From Planctomycetaceae bacterium (GTDB lineage: Bacteria > Planctomycetota > Planctomycetia > Planctomycetales > Planctomycetaceae): 36,270 bases of DNA. The stretch spans positions 1-36,270 of the forward strand of contig JABISG010000071.1 of the NCBI GenBank assembly GCA_018699955.1. The letters run 5' to 3'. Below the pieces are notes generated by a model. It saw nothing but the letters and a program-made list of their open reading frames with translations. It had not been told where the DNA came from and searched no databases. Made by a program: the position numbers and the translations under genes. Positions 1 to 9,250 of this stretch are shown piece by piece; the first letter of the stretch is position 1, and each line of letters opens with the position of its first letter.

Positions 1-565
1 CCCCCGCCGTGCTCGCTTGCTGCGCACGCAGCTGCGAGTCCATGCGGTTCAACAGTGCGTCGAGTCGGATGAGATCCCAGCGGCCCTGAAGGACGGGGCG
101 ATATTCCTTGAACCGCGACAGTCCCGCTTCCAATTGCTTGGGGCTGAGATAGTGCAAGCCTTTGCTGCGCAGTCGGCCCGGCTCAATTTTGTAGAGCACG
201 TTGCTGAACAATTCCGGCTCGGCAGAGAGTCGCGAACCGAGGTCTTCGAGTGTCTGCTCGATTGTCTCGGAGTCGCTTGCTTCGACGACAACGACGATGT
301 CAGACGTGTCACCGAAACTCTCGGTGTAGTTGATCCAACGCCGTTGAAAGGCGGCATCGGAGTCGATCAGGTCGGACCGCTGCGTCTTGAAATCGAGCTG
401 CGTTACGGTCAGACCTACCGCCGCACAAGCCAGCAAAAGAACAACGCCGAGAGTCAACCGCGGGCGGTCGGAGACCAATCGCGTGATGGAGCGCAACGCG
501 TCTGTCAGCAACGTCTCACCTTGCTGCTTTGTGTTGCTTTGGCGATCAGGGGCGTCCTGCCGCAT
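1..565 (-). CDS. RND/MMPL-family exporter, N-terminal part (runs off the window edge)
   Basis: Only the first 188 residues are in the window, with no stop before the edge. The start is the ATG at 565, preceded closely by AAGAAGGA. A basic, polar N-terminus of about 36 residues is followed by one membrane helix (about 37-55). After it comes a soluble segment beginning LDFKTQRSDLID, with FGDTSDIVVVVEA further on. One helix followed by a large periplasmic loop with an F..RSDLI pattern is how RND/MMPL transporters begin, including the hopanoid-associated HpnN-like group common in planctomycetes. Such proteins usually have 12 helices and 800-900 residues and move lipids or hydrophobic compounds out of the inner membrane using proton motive force. 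Substrate is unknown, and the HpnN assignment is a guess because hopanoid genes are not in view. Overlapping frames in both directions are shadows. Confidence 0.72.
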   Translation of the reverse strand, partial: MRQDAPDRQSNTKQQGETLLTDALRSITRLVSDRPRLTLGVVLLLACAAVGLTVTQLDFKTQRSDLIDSDAAFQRRWINYTESFGDTSDIVVVVEASDSETIEQTLEDLGSRLSAEPELFSNVLYKIEPGRLRSKGLHYLSPKQLEAGLSRFKEYRPVLQGRWDLIRLDALLNRMDSQLRAQQASTAG

Positions 566-947
566 TCCTTCTTATCCCCGCATCCTTGCAGAGGTTGATC
601 GAAGCCGTCAGCGATTTGCGTCCAGCCAGAAACTATTTACAAGCCCGCATCAATCACAGCATTCGACGCTGAATGAAAAGAGCATCGACACGATCAACAT
701 TCTGGCTGAAGATGAAAACGTTGCAAATGTTGTACCGCGAACCGGCGTTTTGTGCGGTATTTGAAGGGACGACAAGACGCAAATCCCCACTGGAAAACAG
801 CTTGTTGCGCGGAGACGAATCGATGTCAGAAGGCGGGGATTGTAGCGACAACAGTGCTGACGAGGCAAGGCGGCTTGGCGCAAAGTGGGAGCTATAGGGT
901 GACTGTGGGTTGCCAGCGGCCATTAGTCAGACACAACTGGGAATTCG
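566..947. other. Intergenic stretch with no convincing gene
   Basis: This gap lies between the start of the RND gene and the stop of the cyclodeaminase-like gene, both on the minus strand. The open frames inside it are short, have unnatural composition and mutually overlap. It should hold the promoter of the RND gene and the 3' end of the upstream transcript, but I could not pick out a well-spaced -35/-10 pair or a strong terminator hairpin. Confidence 0.5.
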
Positions 948-1904
948 TCAGAATGGCAGTTCAGATCCCAAGCCCGCTTCGGTTGCTCGCTCGACAGTGA
1001 TAGCCGCCAGCGCAACGTCTTCGATTGCCAGGCCGACCGATTTGAATAACGTCACGTCCTCCGGAACTGCGCGGCCGGTCTTCCTTCCAGCCACCACGTC
1101 CGACAACTCGTGCATCAGTTGCCAGTCTGTCAAACCATCTTCGAGCGATTCGACGAAATCACCCGCTTCCAGTTGGCATGCTTCAATGCTGTCGCAGACG
1201 ATACGGTCGGCCCGTTGCACGGTTGTGAGATCGATCTCCGCCTTGCCGAGAAAGTTTGAGCCGACCACATTCAGGTGTGTGCCTTCATCGAACACTTTGC
1301 CATCGAAGACCGGAGCCTTGCTGGTCGTTGCAGTGATGATGATGTCTTTCTCGGCGGCAGCTTCATTGGGCGAATGCACGGGGACGACTTCGGTGGCGCA
1401 GAATTCCGTCATTTCCTCGGCGAACTTTCGCCGACGTTCGTCGTCGCGGCCGTAGACTTCAACGCGTTCGATACGGCGGACGCTGCACACGGCCTTAAGC
1501 TGTGTGCGGGCCTGTTTGCCGGTGCCGAACAGTCCAACCGTCTTTGCGTCGGGGCGCGCCATATAAGAGGTCGCCACACCGCTGGCGGCCCCGGTTCGCA
1601 TCTGGCCGAGATAGTCGGCTTCGATCAGCGCAGTCATCTCGCCGGTTGTGGCATTGTAGATGGCGACGTGAAACCGCGCACCGGTTTTGCAGGTGGTGTA
1701 GTTCTTCCAGCCGAGTAACCCCAGGTACTCCGCGGCGGCCGACATCGAATGGAGCACAATACCTGGCGCGAATGCTCGCCGCCGCGCAACGTTGTTGGCC
1801 GTCCCGTCGGCCAGACGGCGGAAGGCGTCTTCTACCGTGTCGATGGCCGTCTCCATATCGACCACGTCACGGACATCATCTTCAGTCAGGTACAGTGCAG
1901 GCAT
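948..1904 (-). CDS. Ornithine cyclodeaminase / mu-crystallin family NAD(P)-dependent enzyme
   Basis: The 318-residue product has the normal family length and begins MPALYLTEDDV. A substrate-binding lysine is expected in the GWKNY segment (about residue 67), followed by the family signature DYLGQMRTGAASGVA (about 98-111). The Rossmann nucleotide-binding loop VGLFGTGKQA lies at about 123-132, and VVGSNF further on fits the family. Members include ornithine cyclodeaminase, alanine and other amino-acid dehydrogenases, ketimine reductases and siderophore-pathway enzymes, and sequence alone does not settle the substrate. The protein is cytosolic with no signal peptide. It stands alone, upstream of the RND gene on the same strand but 382 bases away, so context does not point to a pathway. 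Confidence 0.9.
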   Translation of the reverse strand: MPALYLTEDDVRDVVDMETAIDTVEDAFRRLADGTANNVARRRAFAPGIVLHSMSAAAEYLGLLGWKNYTTCKTGARFHVAIYNATTGEMTALIEADYLGQMRTGAASGVATSYMARPDAKTVGLFGTGKQARTQLKAVCSVRRIERVEVYGRDDERRRKFAEEMTEFCATEVVPVHSPNEAAAEKDIIITATTSKAPVFDGKVFDEGTHLNVVGSNFLGKAEIDLTTVQRADRIVCDSIEACQLEAGDFVESLEDGLTDWQLMHELSDVVAGRKTGRAVPEDVTLFKSVGLAIEDVALAAITVERATEAGLGSELPF

Positions 1905-2021
1905 GCTTCACCGACATCTTGGGTGGAAATCAAATGAACGTCGTATTGTAGTCGTCGCAGATACTCGATCCCTCGGGACGCAGCTCGAGGGCTTTGAGAC
2001 GGGGTATTGACACTCTGCGCG

Positions 2022-3080
2022 TCAATCAATGTCAGCTTCGTCTTCTCCTAACTCGTCGTTAATCAAGTCGATCATCTGTCGCAACCGGCCGATGCTCTTG
2101 CGGTCGAATTGAAACGCGATTCGCGACAAATCCTTCAGGTGTTCGTCATCGGCTTCGAGTTTGTGAACTGTTGTTTTTTCGATGCGGCCCGCCTCGATGA
2201 TGTCGCCGAATTCGTCGTTCAGCCGTTCGACGAATTGTTCATTCGGATCGCGATGCAGCCTCAATACCAATTTGCCGCGCACATACCGCAGGCTATTGTA
2301 GACCGAATAGAAGCCCATGATTTCCTCGACGGCTTCATCGACATCGTCTGTCACTTTGTACAACGAGCGGTCTTCCGGGCAGATGAGTCCGTTGCTCAAA
2401 AGATTCTCTTCGATAAACTTGACCCATTCCGACCAGTAGGTTCCGCCTGGCTCGTCGATGCAGATAATGGGCATCAAATCGCGTTTGCCGGTTTGCACGA
2501 GTGTCAACGTTTCAAAGCACTCGTCTTGTGTGCCGAATCCGCCGGGAAATGAGGCGACGGCATGCACTTCTTTGACGAACAATAATTTACGCGTGAAGAA
2601 GTATTTCAGATGGACAAGTTTGTCATCGTTATTGATGACGTAATTGGCTTCCTGCTCGAAGGGCAGCATGATATTGACGCCCATCGCCATTTCTTTTCCG
2701 GAACCGACGTGCGCTCCCTCCATAATGCCGCCGCCGGCGCCAGTCAGCGACATCCAGCCTTCTTCCGCCATGCGTTGGCCGAACAGCGTCGCCTGCTTGT
2801 AGGCCGGATGATCGGGTGACGTACGAGCCGAGCCAAAGACTGTGACTTTCCGTTGTCGGCGGTAGGGCGTAAACACTTTGAAGGCGTATCGCAGTTCCCG
2901 AAGCGCCCGACTGAGAATTTTCAGGTCGCCCCGCGTCGCGCCGTCGCGTGCCAGCTTGTCGGCGGTCTCCTTGATCTCGTCGATCAGTTCCGAATGCTGC
3001 GTCAGCACCGACTCGTGTTCGGTCGGCATGACGTCCGATTCGGAAACGTCGGGCAACGCGTGCTTGTGTCTTCGTTTCAT
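2022..3080 (-). CDS. LOG-family protein (lysine decarboxylase-like fold, cytokinin riboside 5'-monophosphate phosphoribohydrolase family)
   Basis: This 352-residue cytosolic protein has the nucleotide-binding segment [14 protein letters not shown] (about 81-94), the glycine-rich GAGGGIMEG (about 114-122) and the diagnostic PGGFGTQDE motif (about 179-187) with the catalytic glutamate. LOG enzymes hydrolyse the N-glycosidic bond of nucleoside 5'-monophosphates; many bacterial members are still misnamed lysine decarboxylases. It is longer than the usual 180-220 residues. There are about 80 residues before the Rossmann core, rich in charged helix, and roughly 70 after it (from about 280), ending in an acidic LGEDEADID tail. 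The start ATG at 3080 opens a very basic MKRRHKH. The STAS gene lies just upstream on the same strand, about 110 bases away, and may be co-transcribed. Confidence 0.9.
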   Translation of the reverse strand: MKRRHKHALPDVSESDVMPTEHESVLTQHSELIDEIKETADKLARDGATRGDLKILSRALRELRYAFKVFTPYRRQRKVTVFGSARTSPDHPAYKQATLFGQRMAEEGWMSLTGAGGGIMEGAHVGSGKEMAMGVNIMLPFEQEANYVINNDDKLVHLKYFFTRKLLFVKEVHAVASFPGGFGTQDECFETLTLVQTGKRDLMPIICIDEPGGTYWSEWVKFIEENLLSNGLICPEDRSLYKVTDDVDEAVEEIMGFYSVYNSLRYVRGKLVLRLHRDPNEQFVERLNDEFGDIIEAGRIEKTTVHKLEADDEHLKDLSRIAFQFDRKSIGRLRQMIDLINDELGEDEADID

Positions 3081-3188
3081 GCTACTGACTTGCCCTCGTC
3101 CGTGGAACGGTCAGTTCGGCGCTCGATACGTCGCACTCATCGGCTGGGGAATGAACGGGGCGGTGAGACCGCGTCAATCCGCGTTGGC

Positions 3189-3554
3189 TCATCCCGCCAA
3201 GGCGTTCAAAGCTTCTTCGCGCGTTTCGTAAATCGCCCATAGAGTATCGAGTGCTGTCACCCGTAACAATTCCGATGCCATCGTACTGGCCCCACACAAC
3301 ACGAGTTCGCCACCACTGCTCTTAACCAGCTTGTGGCATCTTAGCAGCAACGCCAGAAATACCGAACCAAAATAGCTGACCTCACTCAAATCGACGACGA
3401 CCATCGGGACTTCCTGCTCGCGCAGTGGCTCCATCACAATGTCGGCCGACTGTTCAATCAAGTCCCACCGCATCGACTCCACGTCGGGTGCCGGAATAAT
3501 GACCACAGTGTTACCGTGCCATTCCAGTTGGAAATTCTGTGGCTCATTCGGCAT
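3189..3554 (-). CDS. STAS-domain protein (anti-sigma factor antagonist-like)
   Basis: I place the start at the ATG at 3554 (MPNEPQNF), giving 121 residues. The open frame extends upstream to 3638, but that part reads like untranslated sequence. The fold pattern is that of SpoIIAA/STAS proteins: strands NTVVIIPAP and [11 protein letters not shown], then a helix beginning [12 protein letters not shown], then [10 protein letters not shown]. In classical antagonists the loop reads DSSG and its second serine is phosphorylated by a GHKL-type anti-sigma kinase. Here the aligned loop is G63-S64-V65-F66, so the usual phospho-acceptor position is valine. The role is probably partner switching or scaffolding rather than a phosphorylation-gated switch (inferred). 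No kinase or sigma factor is nearby. Confidence 0.82.
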   Translation of the reverse strand: MPNEPQNFQLEWHGNTVVIIPAPDVESMRWDLIEQSADIVMEPLREQEVPMVVVDLSEVSYFGSVFLALLLRCHKLVKSSGGELVLCGASTMASELLRVTALDTLWAIYETREEALNALAG

Positions 3555-3641
3555 GTGCAGTATCCAGTTTGTCAGGTTGAGTCGAGAGTCGGGAGAGAAG
3601 AGGTGAAGGCTGAAACCCGAGGGCAGTGTGACTCTCAACCA

Positions 3642-6600
3642 TCAACGCTCAATGCGTCGTGCGATGCGGCTGCGATGGCCGGTTCCCCACCATTCGTGCC
3701 ACTTCTTGATCTTAGCATCATAACTGTTTTCGTCGACCAGGTTAGCCGGTCTTTTTCCGGGAAGCGTCAATTGGTCGAGGCTGCTGAGGATTGCACGGCG
3801 AACGTCGATATGCCGTTCGGTCCAGCCGCGCCGGATCAACGGCTCAATAAACCAGGTGCTGTCGGTCTCTCCCATTGCCTGAATTGCTTGAATCCGAATC
3901 CTCGGTTCGGTACTCAAACTCAGTCGCGAAAGCTCCTGCATTCCCAGTCGATCTCCCAGACGTGCCATGGCGATGACCGCTGCGATCCGCAAATCAGCAT
4001 TCTGGTTTGTCAGCAATGAACGCAGGCCCGGGTTGCGGGCTGCAGTATTTTGTTCGGTGTCGGACGAGTTCCGCTTTCCGGCCCGTTCTTGCAGAACGTT
4101 GGGATTGCCACAAAGTCCTGCCGCTTTGACGGCGACCAGCCGTACGCGTTGATCGGGATCTCCAAATAATTGAAGCTGCTGCAACCAATTCGCATACTGC
4201 GGACGTGGATGACGCAGAATATACTCGCACCCAAGAAACCGTACGTCGGCCCGATCGTCGTTCAACGCCCGCAGCGCCACCTGTGCATGGTCGTCCGTCG
4301 CGTCGTGCATCACAGCCGTCATCGCGTCGTGCCAAATCAAGACGTCCTGCCTGCTATCGAGCTGCAGCAATAACCGGCGAACGACGAGGCGGCTCAGTGA
4401 TTCGGATGACGCGGCCTCTCGCAACTGCCGGGCACCGCGACGTTTTCGTTGCAAGTCCGGGTATTCCATTTCATTTAATGCGGCATGGGCGGAACTTAGC
4501 CGTGGCAGCAGTTTTCGATACACAAAGCCCGTGTCCCCCGCACGCTGTTTCAAAAGAAACTGTTCGACAATCGGCAAGTCATCCCGCTGTAACTTCATGA
4601 GCTGAGAAACCGCATCGGCGTGTCGCGGTGAACCCGGAAACTGGTCGGCGGCGGTCACGACCTGCAGCAACGATTCGACATCGCGTACGAACAGCGCGTT
4701 CGGCTTGTGCGGCGAACCAAATGTCTCGACACCAACACTGTCGGAAAAATGCAGCGGGACATCGAGTCTTGATCCCAAATCGGCGACCGCACGCGTCCGT
4801 TGTTCATGCCGGGGCGAATTGAAATCAGAGAATGCGTCGTCAATCGGGCGTCGCCGTCGCAGTTGTTGGAAGGCGAGTCGGCGCGTCGGTCCCGAGCTAT
4901 CTCGCAATGCGACCAGCAACAATGTCAGCGCGGGATCGTCGCGCCAGTTATCAAGACTAGTGACCGCCGCTGCCTGAACCTGCAGGTCCTCGTCTCTGAG
5001 CAGGTCCTGCATGACGAAGTACGACCGCGTTGACGGGTAGTGGGCCAGCTTTTTGGCAACGACCTGCCGCACCGGTGACGATTGATCGGCGACGAAAGGT
5101 GCCAACTCTTCGACACCCCAGCGTGAAAGCCCGCCAAGTGCAGCCGCACGAATGGTTGCTTCGGGCCGCTGGGCCTGTTCACGCAGAGTTTTTCGGGCCG
5201 ACGGTGTTCCGAGCCATCCCAGGCTTTCGAGCGCGTCGAGTCTCACCTGAGTGTGCCGATCGTCGAGTTGAGTTTCGAGAATTGATGATGCATCGGTCAC
5301 CCCGCGACGGTACTTGACTACAGCCGCCCATCGGCCAAAGGTGCGGCGGATTGTCGGATCGGAGTCCTCTCGGCAGTTGATAATCGTCTCGGGCCACAGG
5401 GAGCCGTCATATTGCAAATCCGATGTGCCTCGACTGCGTTGCGCGAGCGCATGAATCAGGCAACTCTCGACGGCAGCTTGCCGGACCTGCAGCGGCGCGC
5501 GACGTCCCTCGTCAGACACTCGCAGTGCATTCAAGAGACGTGGGATAAGAGCAGGCGCCACGTGATTTGCGATGCTGAGACACAACTCGCCACGCACTCG
5601 ATTGGGAAGGTCGGGCCGTTCGAGAACGCGACCTGCGGGGATCAGTTGTTCGTATGGATCGGCGGCACTACTTGCCAATGCCAAACACCACGCCTCGGCG
5701 GCGGCGGCCCGCATCGAGACGGAGAGTTTTTCCAGATTGGTCTTTTCCTCAGCCGCTTTCTTCAGCGGTGAGGCCTCATTGACGCGCTCCAAAACGTTCT
5801 CAAGCAACTTGGCCTGTTTCGACGGAGGCTTTGGTTTGGCCGGGGTTTTCGTTTTGCCATCCGTCTCGTTCGCCAGATCCCATTCCGCGTTCATTTGCTG
5901 AGCGATTTGTTTGATGAGCGCGTCGATGGACTCGTTTGAACTGCCGGCACCCTCGTTGTCCGCCTTAGCTTCCGCGACCGTCCCGCCGTCAACGATCTCT
6001 GGTTGCGATACGTTCTTGTAGGAGGTCACAATGCGTTCGAGAACCGGCAGAAACTCACGGGCTGCAACCGGGTCGCGTTGGGCGAGAAGGATCACGGCGT
6101 TCCAGCCGCTCAGCGTGTTTTCGCCGGCAAGTCGTTTCAAGTAGCGTTTGCCGAGGCTACTGGAAGCGGTGTGCTTCGACATGCGTGACGGATCGTCGTC
6201 CAAGGAATCCAACACGTCCTCGACATCGAGTGGCCAGAAGCCATTCCAATGCTGTGCGTCGGGCGATGTGGCGACTGCCGACTCTCCGTGAGTCGATTCT
6301 TCCGGATCGATCACTGAGGGCTCGGCCGATCCATCAGCTTTCGGCGAGCGATCGGTTCGTGCAGTGTCGAGTTGGCTGATTGCGTTGTCGAGTATTTTGT
6401 TTCCAAATACCCAACGGCGTGCGTGATTCGTTTCGTAGTGTTTGAGGTCAGCGAACTCCATTTCCAGCAACGACGAGTTGGGGCTTGGCTGCCAGGAATC
6501 GCGGTCCAGCTGCTGACGCATCGCGTCCAGCATTTCGGTCGATAACGAATTGCCAAATGGCAGCGCATCGGTATCGAAGAGACGGCAGCCGGAGCATGCC

Positions 6601-6650
6601 ATCAGCGCGATCATGGCGAGTGATGCGTATCGGTTCACAAGTCGTGACAT
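3642..6650 (-). CDS. Large HEAT-repeat lipoprotein
   Basis: The start is set at the ATG at 6650, because it directly precedes a lipoprotein signal: MSRLVNRY, a hydrophobic stretch, and LMAC with the likely lipidated Cys19 (a second cysteine at 22 follows). That gives 1002 residues. The frame remains open to 6878, but that part resembles untranslated DNA. The mature protein has an acidic, low-complexity section (about 75-150), then helices with Lys/Glu-rich linkers. From about residue 310 to the end it is a long run of HEAT-type helical pairs, for example TQVRLDALESLGWLGTPSAR, DLQVQAAAVTSLDNW and LRIAAVIAMARLGDR. Such solenoids bind proteins, and anchoring to a membrane suggests an envelope scaffold. 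No enzymatic domain is visible. A second protein with HEAT-like parts is encoded directly upstream on the same strand. Confidence 0.85.
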   Translation of the reverse strand: MSRLVNRYASLAMIALMACSGCRLFDTDALPFGNSLSTEMLDAMRQQLDRDSWQPSPNSSLLEMEFADLKHYETNHARRWVFGNKILDNAISQLDTARTDRSPKADGSAEPSVIDPEESTHGESAVATSPDAQHWNGFWPLDVEDVLDSLDDDPSRMSKHTASSSLGKRYLKRLAGENTLSGWNAVILLAQRDPVAAREFLPVLERIVTSYKNVSQPEIVDGGTVAEAKADNEGAGSSNESIDALIKQIAQQMNAEWDLANETDGKTKTPAKPKPPSKQAKLLENVLERVNEASPLKKAAEEKTNLEKLSVSMRAAAAEAWCLALASSAADPYEQLIPAGRVLERPDLPNRVRGELCLSIANHVAPALIPRLLNALRVSDEGRRAPLQVRQAAVESCLIHALAQRSRGTSDLQYDGSLWPETIINCREDSDPTIRRTFGRWAAVVKYRRGVTDASSILETQLDDRHTQVRLDALESLGWLGTPSARKTLREQAQRPEATIRAAALGGLSRWGVEELAPFVADQSSPVRQVVAKKLAHYPSTRSYFVMQDLLRDEDLQVQAAAVTSLDNWRDDPALTLLLVALRDSSGPTRRLAFQQLRRRRPIDDAFSDFNSPRHEQRTRAVADLGSRLDVPLHFSDSVGVETFGSPHKPNALFVRDVESLLQVVTAADQFPGSPRHADAVSQLMKLQRDDLPIVEQFLLKQRAGDTGFVYRKLLPRLSSAHAALNEMEYPDLQRKRRGARQLREAASSESLSRLVVRRLLLQLDSRQDVLIWHDAMTAVMHDATDDHAQVALRALNDDRADVRFLGCEYILRHPRPQYANWLQQLQLFGDPDQRVRLVAVKAAGLCGNPNVLQERAGKRNSSDTEQNTAARNPGLRSLLTNQNADLRIAAVIAMARLGDRLGMQELSRLSLSTEPRIRIQAIQAMGETDSTWFIEPLIRRGWTERHIDVRRAILSSLDQLTLPGKRPANLVDENSYDAKIKKWHEWWGTGHRSRIARRIER

Positions 6651-6935
6651 CGTCGTCCAGACGGCGCGACAATTCTGACCGCCATCTGTCAGGAAGGATT
6701 TGTGGGAATTGCCGGAAACCGGCCAGAAATGGTTGAGAAGAGGTGCGGAAGGGTAGCAGGAATGCCGTTTTCGGTGAAGTGCAGCCGGATTTCCCGCCTT
6801 GGTAGCGGCGAATGTGGCTGCTTCCCGGCGAATGAGGCGGAGCATTGCGGCTACGGTGGAGACCCGTTTCTTCCGCAAACCCCTACTGCCAGAGAGCTTG
6901 CTGGCGATCTGTCCTTGCGGGATGTGGTCGCCGGC

Positions 6936-8636
6936 CTACTTATTTCCGATTGACGCGGTCGGCTGGACTGCGGGAGCACCGCCTTTAGCTGCCATCGGTT
7001 TTGGTGCCTGCAACTGTGGCAAGCCCGGTGCCACGCGATCGACACTTGGCTTGTTGTCGTTGGTCCACGTTTGCTGGACTTGCAGGATTGCGGCAGGAAT
7101 CGGTGCGTTGGTCTTCACGCCGTTGATCACCGTTGGCTGGTTCAAAATGTGCAGAACGGGCGGAAGGATTTGCTGGTACGCATCGCTGACTGCTTTTTGC
7201 CCGGCAAATTTTGAGATGAGATTTGCCGGCTTCACCTGCATAACACGCGACCTCTCTGTGGCATCCAATGCCTTGAAGGCAAGGTAGGTGTTCAGGAAGC
7301 ACTCCTGCCAATAGAACTGGTTGGGATTCTTGTTGTACGCCACAGACATTTCGCCACTGAAGACGACAATCTCATGGGCGATCAGATCCGATCGAACGGT
7401 GGGATGTAACGAGATCCGCCCCAATGCTTTGGCCGCCTCGGCTCGGACAATCCATGGTCGATTCTTATCGCGCATGACGTCCACCGCCTTCTGCACGTGG
7501 AAGGGCTTCTGTTGCGGCGCCGGCGCGCCCGCAACCTGTTGCTGAATCAGAGGCTCATCGACACAACCGATTGCTTCGACGAGTGCCCGCGGATACCAGT
7601 ACATTGATGCCTTCTGATCCAGTTGCGACATCAACTCGATGGCAATCGCGTACTTCTGATCGCGATCGGCTTCGCTGGCCAGCAGGACGCGTCTTAGTCC
7701 CTGCACCGCCGGAATCTTCAACGCTTCGTGCTGATTCGCGTCGCGCATGATGTCCATCAGCGGAACCGCGATCTCTGCATAAGCAACCGACCCTTTTCCG
7801 CCGAACCCACCAGCGAGGATGTCCAAACGGTTCAGCAACATCACAACGTTCAATCGAACGTAAAAGTTGTTGTCGAGTAAGTCTCTTGACTTCGCGATGA
7901 TTCCGTCGAGGACATACTTGCGAAACGCCTTCTTCTGAAGTTGTCCGTTCTGGTCCTTTGCGGCACTTTTGATTTCGACGAGGAACAAATCGTTGAATTT
8001 CGGCAATTGCCGACGAAACGGGATCGGCGGCAGCGGCGCTGGTGGAGGTGGCGCGGCTGCTGCTGGTCCCATGCCACCCGGCCCCATACCCATTGGTCCC
8101 GGTGGCGGAACTTTCGCCCTTCGCACCGACTTCCGCCTTGGCGGCGCGGGGAGTTCGGTAATCGTCATACGGTAAAGTCGCCACTCGATCCACTCGTCGA
8201 TCATTGGAGTCGTTTGGACGTTGAGAACGCCGTTCCGGAGAATCTTCCCAATTTTCAGCTTGATCTTGCGACTGGCGGCCTTGTCTTCGGCCTGGGTCAT
8301 CAACGGTTTGTCGATGGCCATTTGCGCCCGCAGCTTGGCGTCGGCAGTGGGGCGAGCAACTGCTGCAGGTACGGCTGGCTTGGCGGCCGGTGGTGCTGCG
8401 TTCTTCGCAGCCGGCGGCGCTTGAGCGCTTAACGCGCTGGCCAAAGCAATCAAGATTCCACCAGCCAAGACCGGCATCGCACTGCCGCTCGAAAACAACG
8501 GCAGCGATCTGTCGCCTTGCGGCGCTCGATTCGTGTGTCGCACCGAGAAGTCCCTCACGCGGTTGATCGCCTTCAGTTTCAACAAACCCCCGCTGCTGCC
8601 ACCGTCTGGTGTCACAGATGCGGCCGGAGCCTGCAT
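6936..8636 (-). CDS. Exported Pro/Ala-rich protein with HEAT-like helices, function unknown
   Basis: The frame is open from a GTG at 8732. I use the ATG at 8636 (566 residues), but the ATG at 8477 (513 residues) is equally possible because it falls just before a signal-peptide core, MPVLAGGILIALASALSAQA. No Shine-Dalgarno sequence decides between them. After the signal comes an Ala/Pro-rich linker, then about 70 residues of mixed fold including MIDEWIEWRLYRMTI. A proline/glycine-rich hinge follows (PPPGPMGMGPGGMGP, about 177-191). The C-terminal half is helical with HEAT-like units, such as VMRDKNRPWIVRAEAAKALG, and ends in another Pro/Ala tail. I do not recognise the family. Its neighbour downstream is also a HEAT protein, so the two may share an envelope role (inferred). 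Confidence 0.8.
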   Translation of the reverse strand: MQAPAASVTPDGGSSGGLLKLKAINRVRDFSVRHTNRAPQGDRSLPLFSSGSAMPVLAGGILIALASALSAQAPPAAKNAAPPAAKPAVPAAVARPTADAKLRAQMAIDKPLMTQAEDKAASRKIKLKIGKILRNGVLNVQTTPMIDEWIEWRLYRMTITELPAPPRRKSVRRAKVPPPGPMGMGPGGMGPAAAAPPPPAPLPPIPFRRQLPKFNDLFLVEIKSAAKDQNGQLQKKAFRKYVLDGIIAKSRDLLDNNFYVRLNVVMLLNRLDILAGGFGGKGSVAYAEIAVPLMDIMRDANQHEALKIPAVQGLRRVLLASEADRDQKYAIAIELMSQLDQKASMYWYPRALVEAIGCVDEPLIQQQVAGAPAPQQKPFHVQKAVDVMRDKNRPWIVRAEAAKALGRISLHPTVRSDLIAHEIVVFSGEMSVAYNKNPNQFYWQECFLNTYLAFKALDATERSRVMQVKPANLISKFAGQKAVSDAYQQILPPVLHILNQPTVINGVKTNAPIPAAILQVQQTWTNDNKPSVDRVAPGLPQLQAPKPMAAKGGAPAVQPTASIGNK

Positions 8637-9250
8637 ACCAAGGTACCATCTAACAATAGACAATACCAACAGCACAATTCCATTTTTGCCCTGAAAGAAA
8701 AGGCGACAAGAATGAATGACAACTCGAATCACAGAAACTGATTGTACCGATGGTCACGACCAGTCGGATTGTCCCGCCGTGGCGCACTCACCGACACCGA
8801 ATCAAAAGAAACATGATTGACGTTGAGAAAGATGTGACAACCGGCCCAGGAAACGGACGCAAATTGCCGCGATGACATGCCTCTGGCGTGGCCCACTGCA
8901 GCCCCTACGTTACCATTGAGATTCGTCAAATGTCAAGTTGTTTCAGCGGTTGGCCAAGACTGCTCAGTTTTCAGGTAAGCGGGAAATGGGGTGTCTGCGG
9001 CAGAGTCTTCGATGCCACAGTGAGTGTTTATTCTGGGGGTTGCGCTCCGAAAACGTCGCTTCGACCCCAGGCACCCGTTTCCCGTTTTAAAATACTGAGC
9101 TGTCCCAGGAGGTTGGCGGGCCATGTTGTGGACTGAGGAACGTGACTTTCCATTCCCATGGAAACCGGCTACGTGTCAAACCGGTCGCGGCTGACTACAA
9201 TTGGCTAACGCTGTTGTTTCACACCCTCGTTATTGCGACCGGTCCGAAGA
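8637..9250. other. Long intergenic region between divergent genes, no gene seen
   Basis: About 610 bases separate the minus-strand Pro/Ala-rich gene from mqnP on the plus strand, so promoters for both must lie here. The short open frames in it (for example plus 8888-9136) have arginine/serine-rich shadow composition and no start signals. I found no convincing -35/-10 pair, RNA gene or long inverted repeat. If the GTG at 8732 is the true start of the leftward gene, about 95 bases at the left end are coding. Confidence 0.45.

Noticed and set aside
17..598. Plus-strand open frame of 193 codons at the left edge
   Set aside because: It lies antisense to the RND gene, whose minus-strand translation shows a proper membrane helix and conserved periplasmic sequence.
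7555..8649. 364-codon minus-strand frame overlapping the Pro/Ala-rich gene
   Set aside because: Its composition is arginine/serine/glycine-rich shadow; the alternative frame has a signal peptide, structured helices and the hinge repeats.
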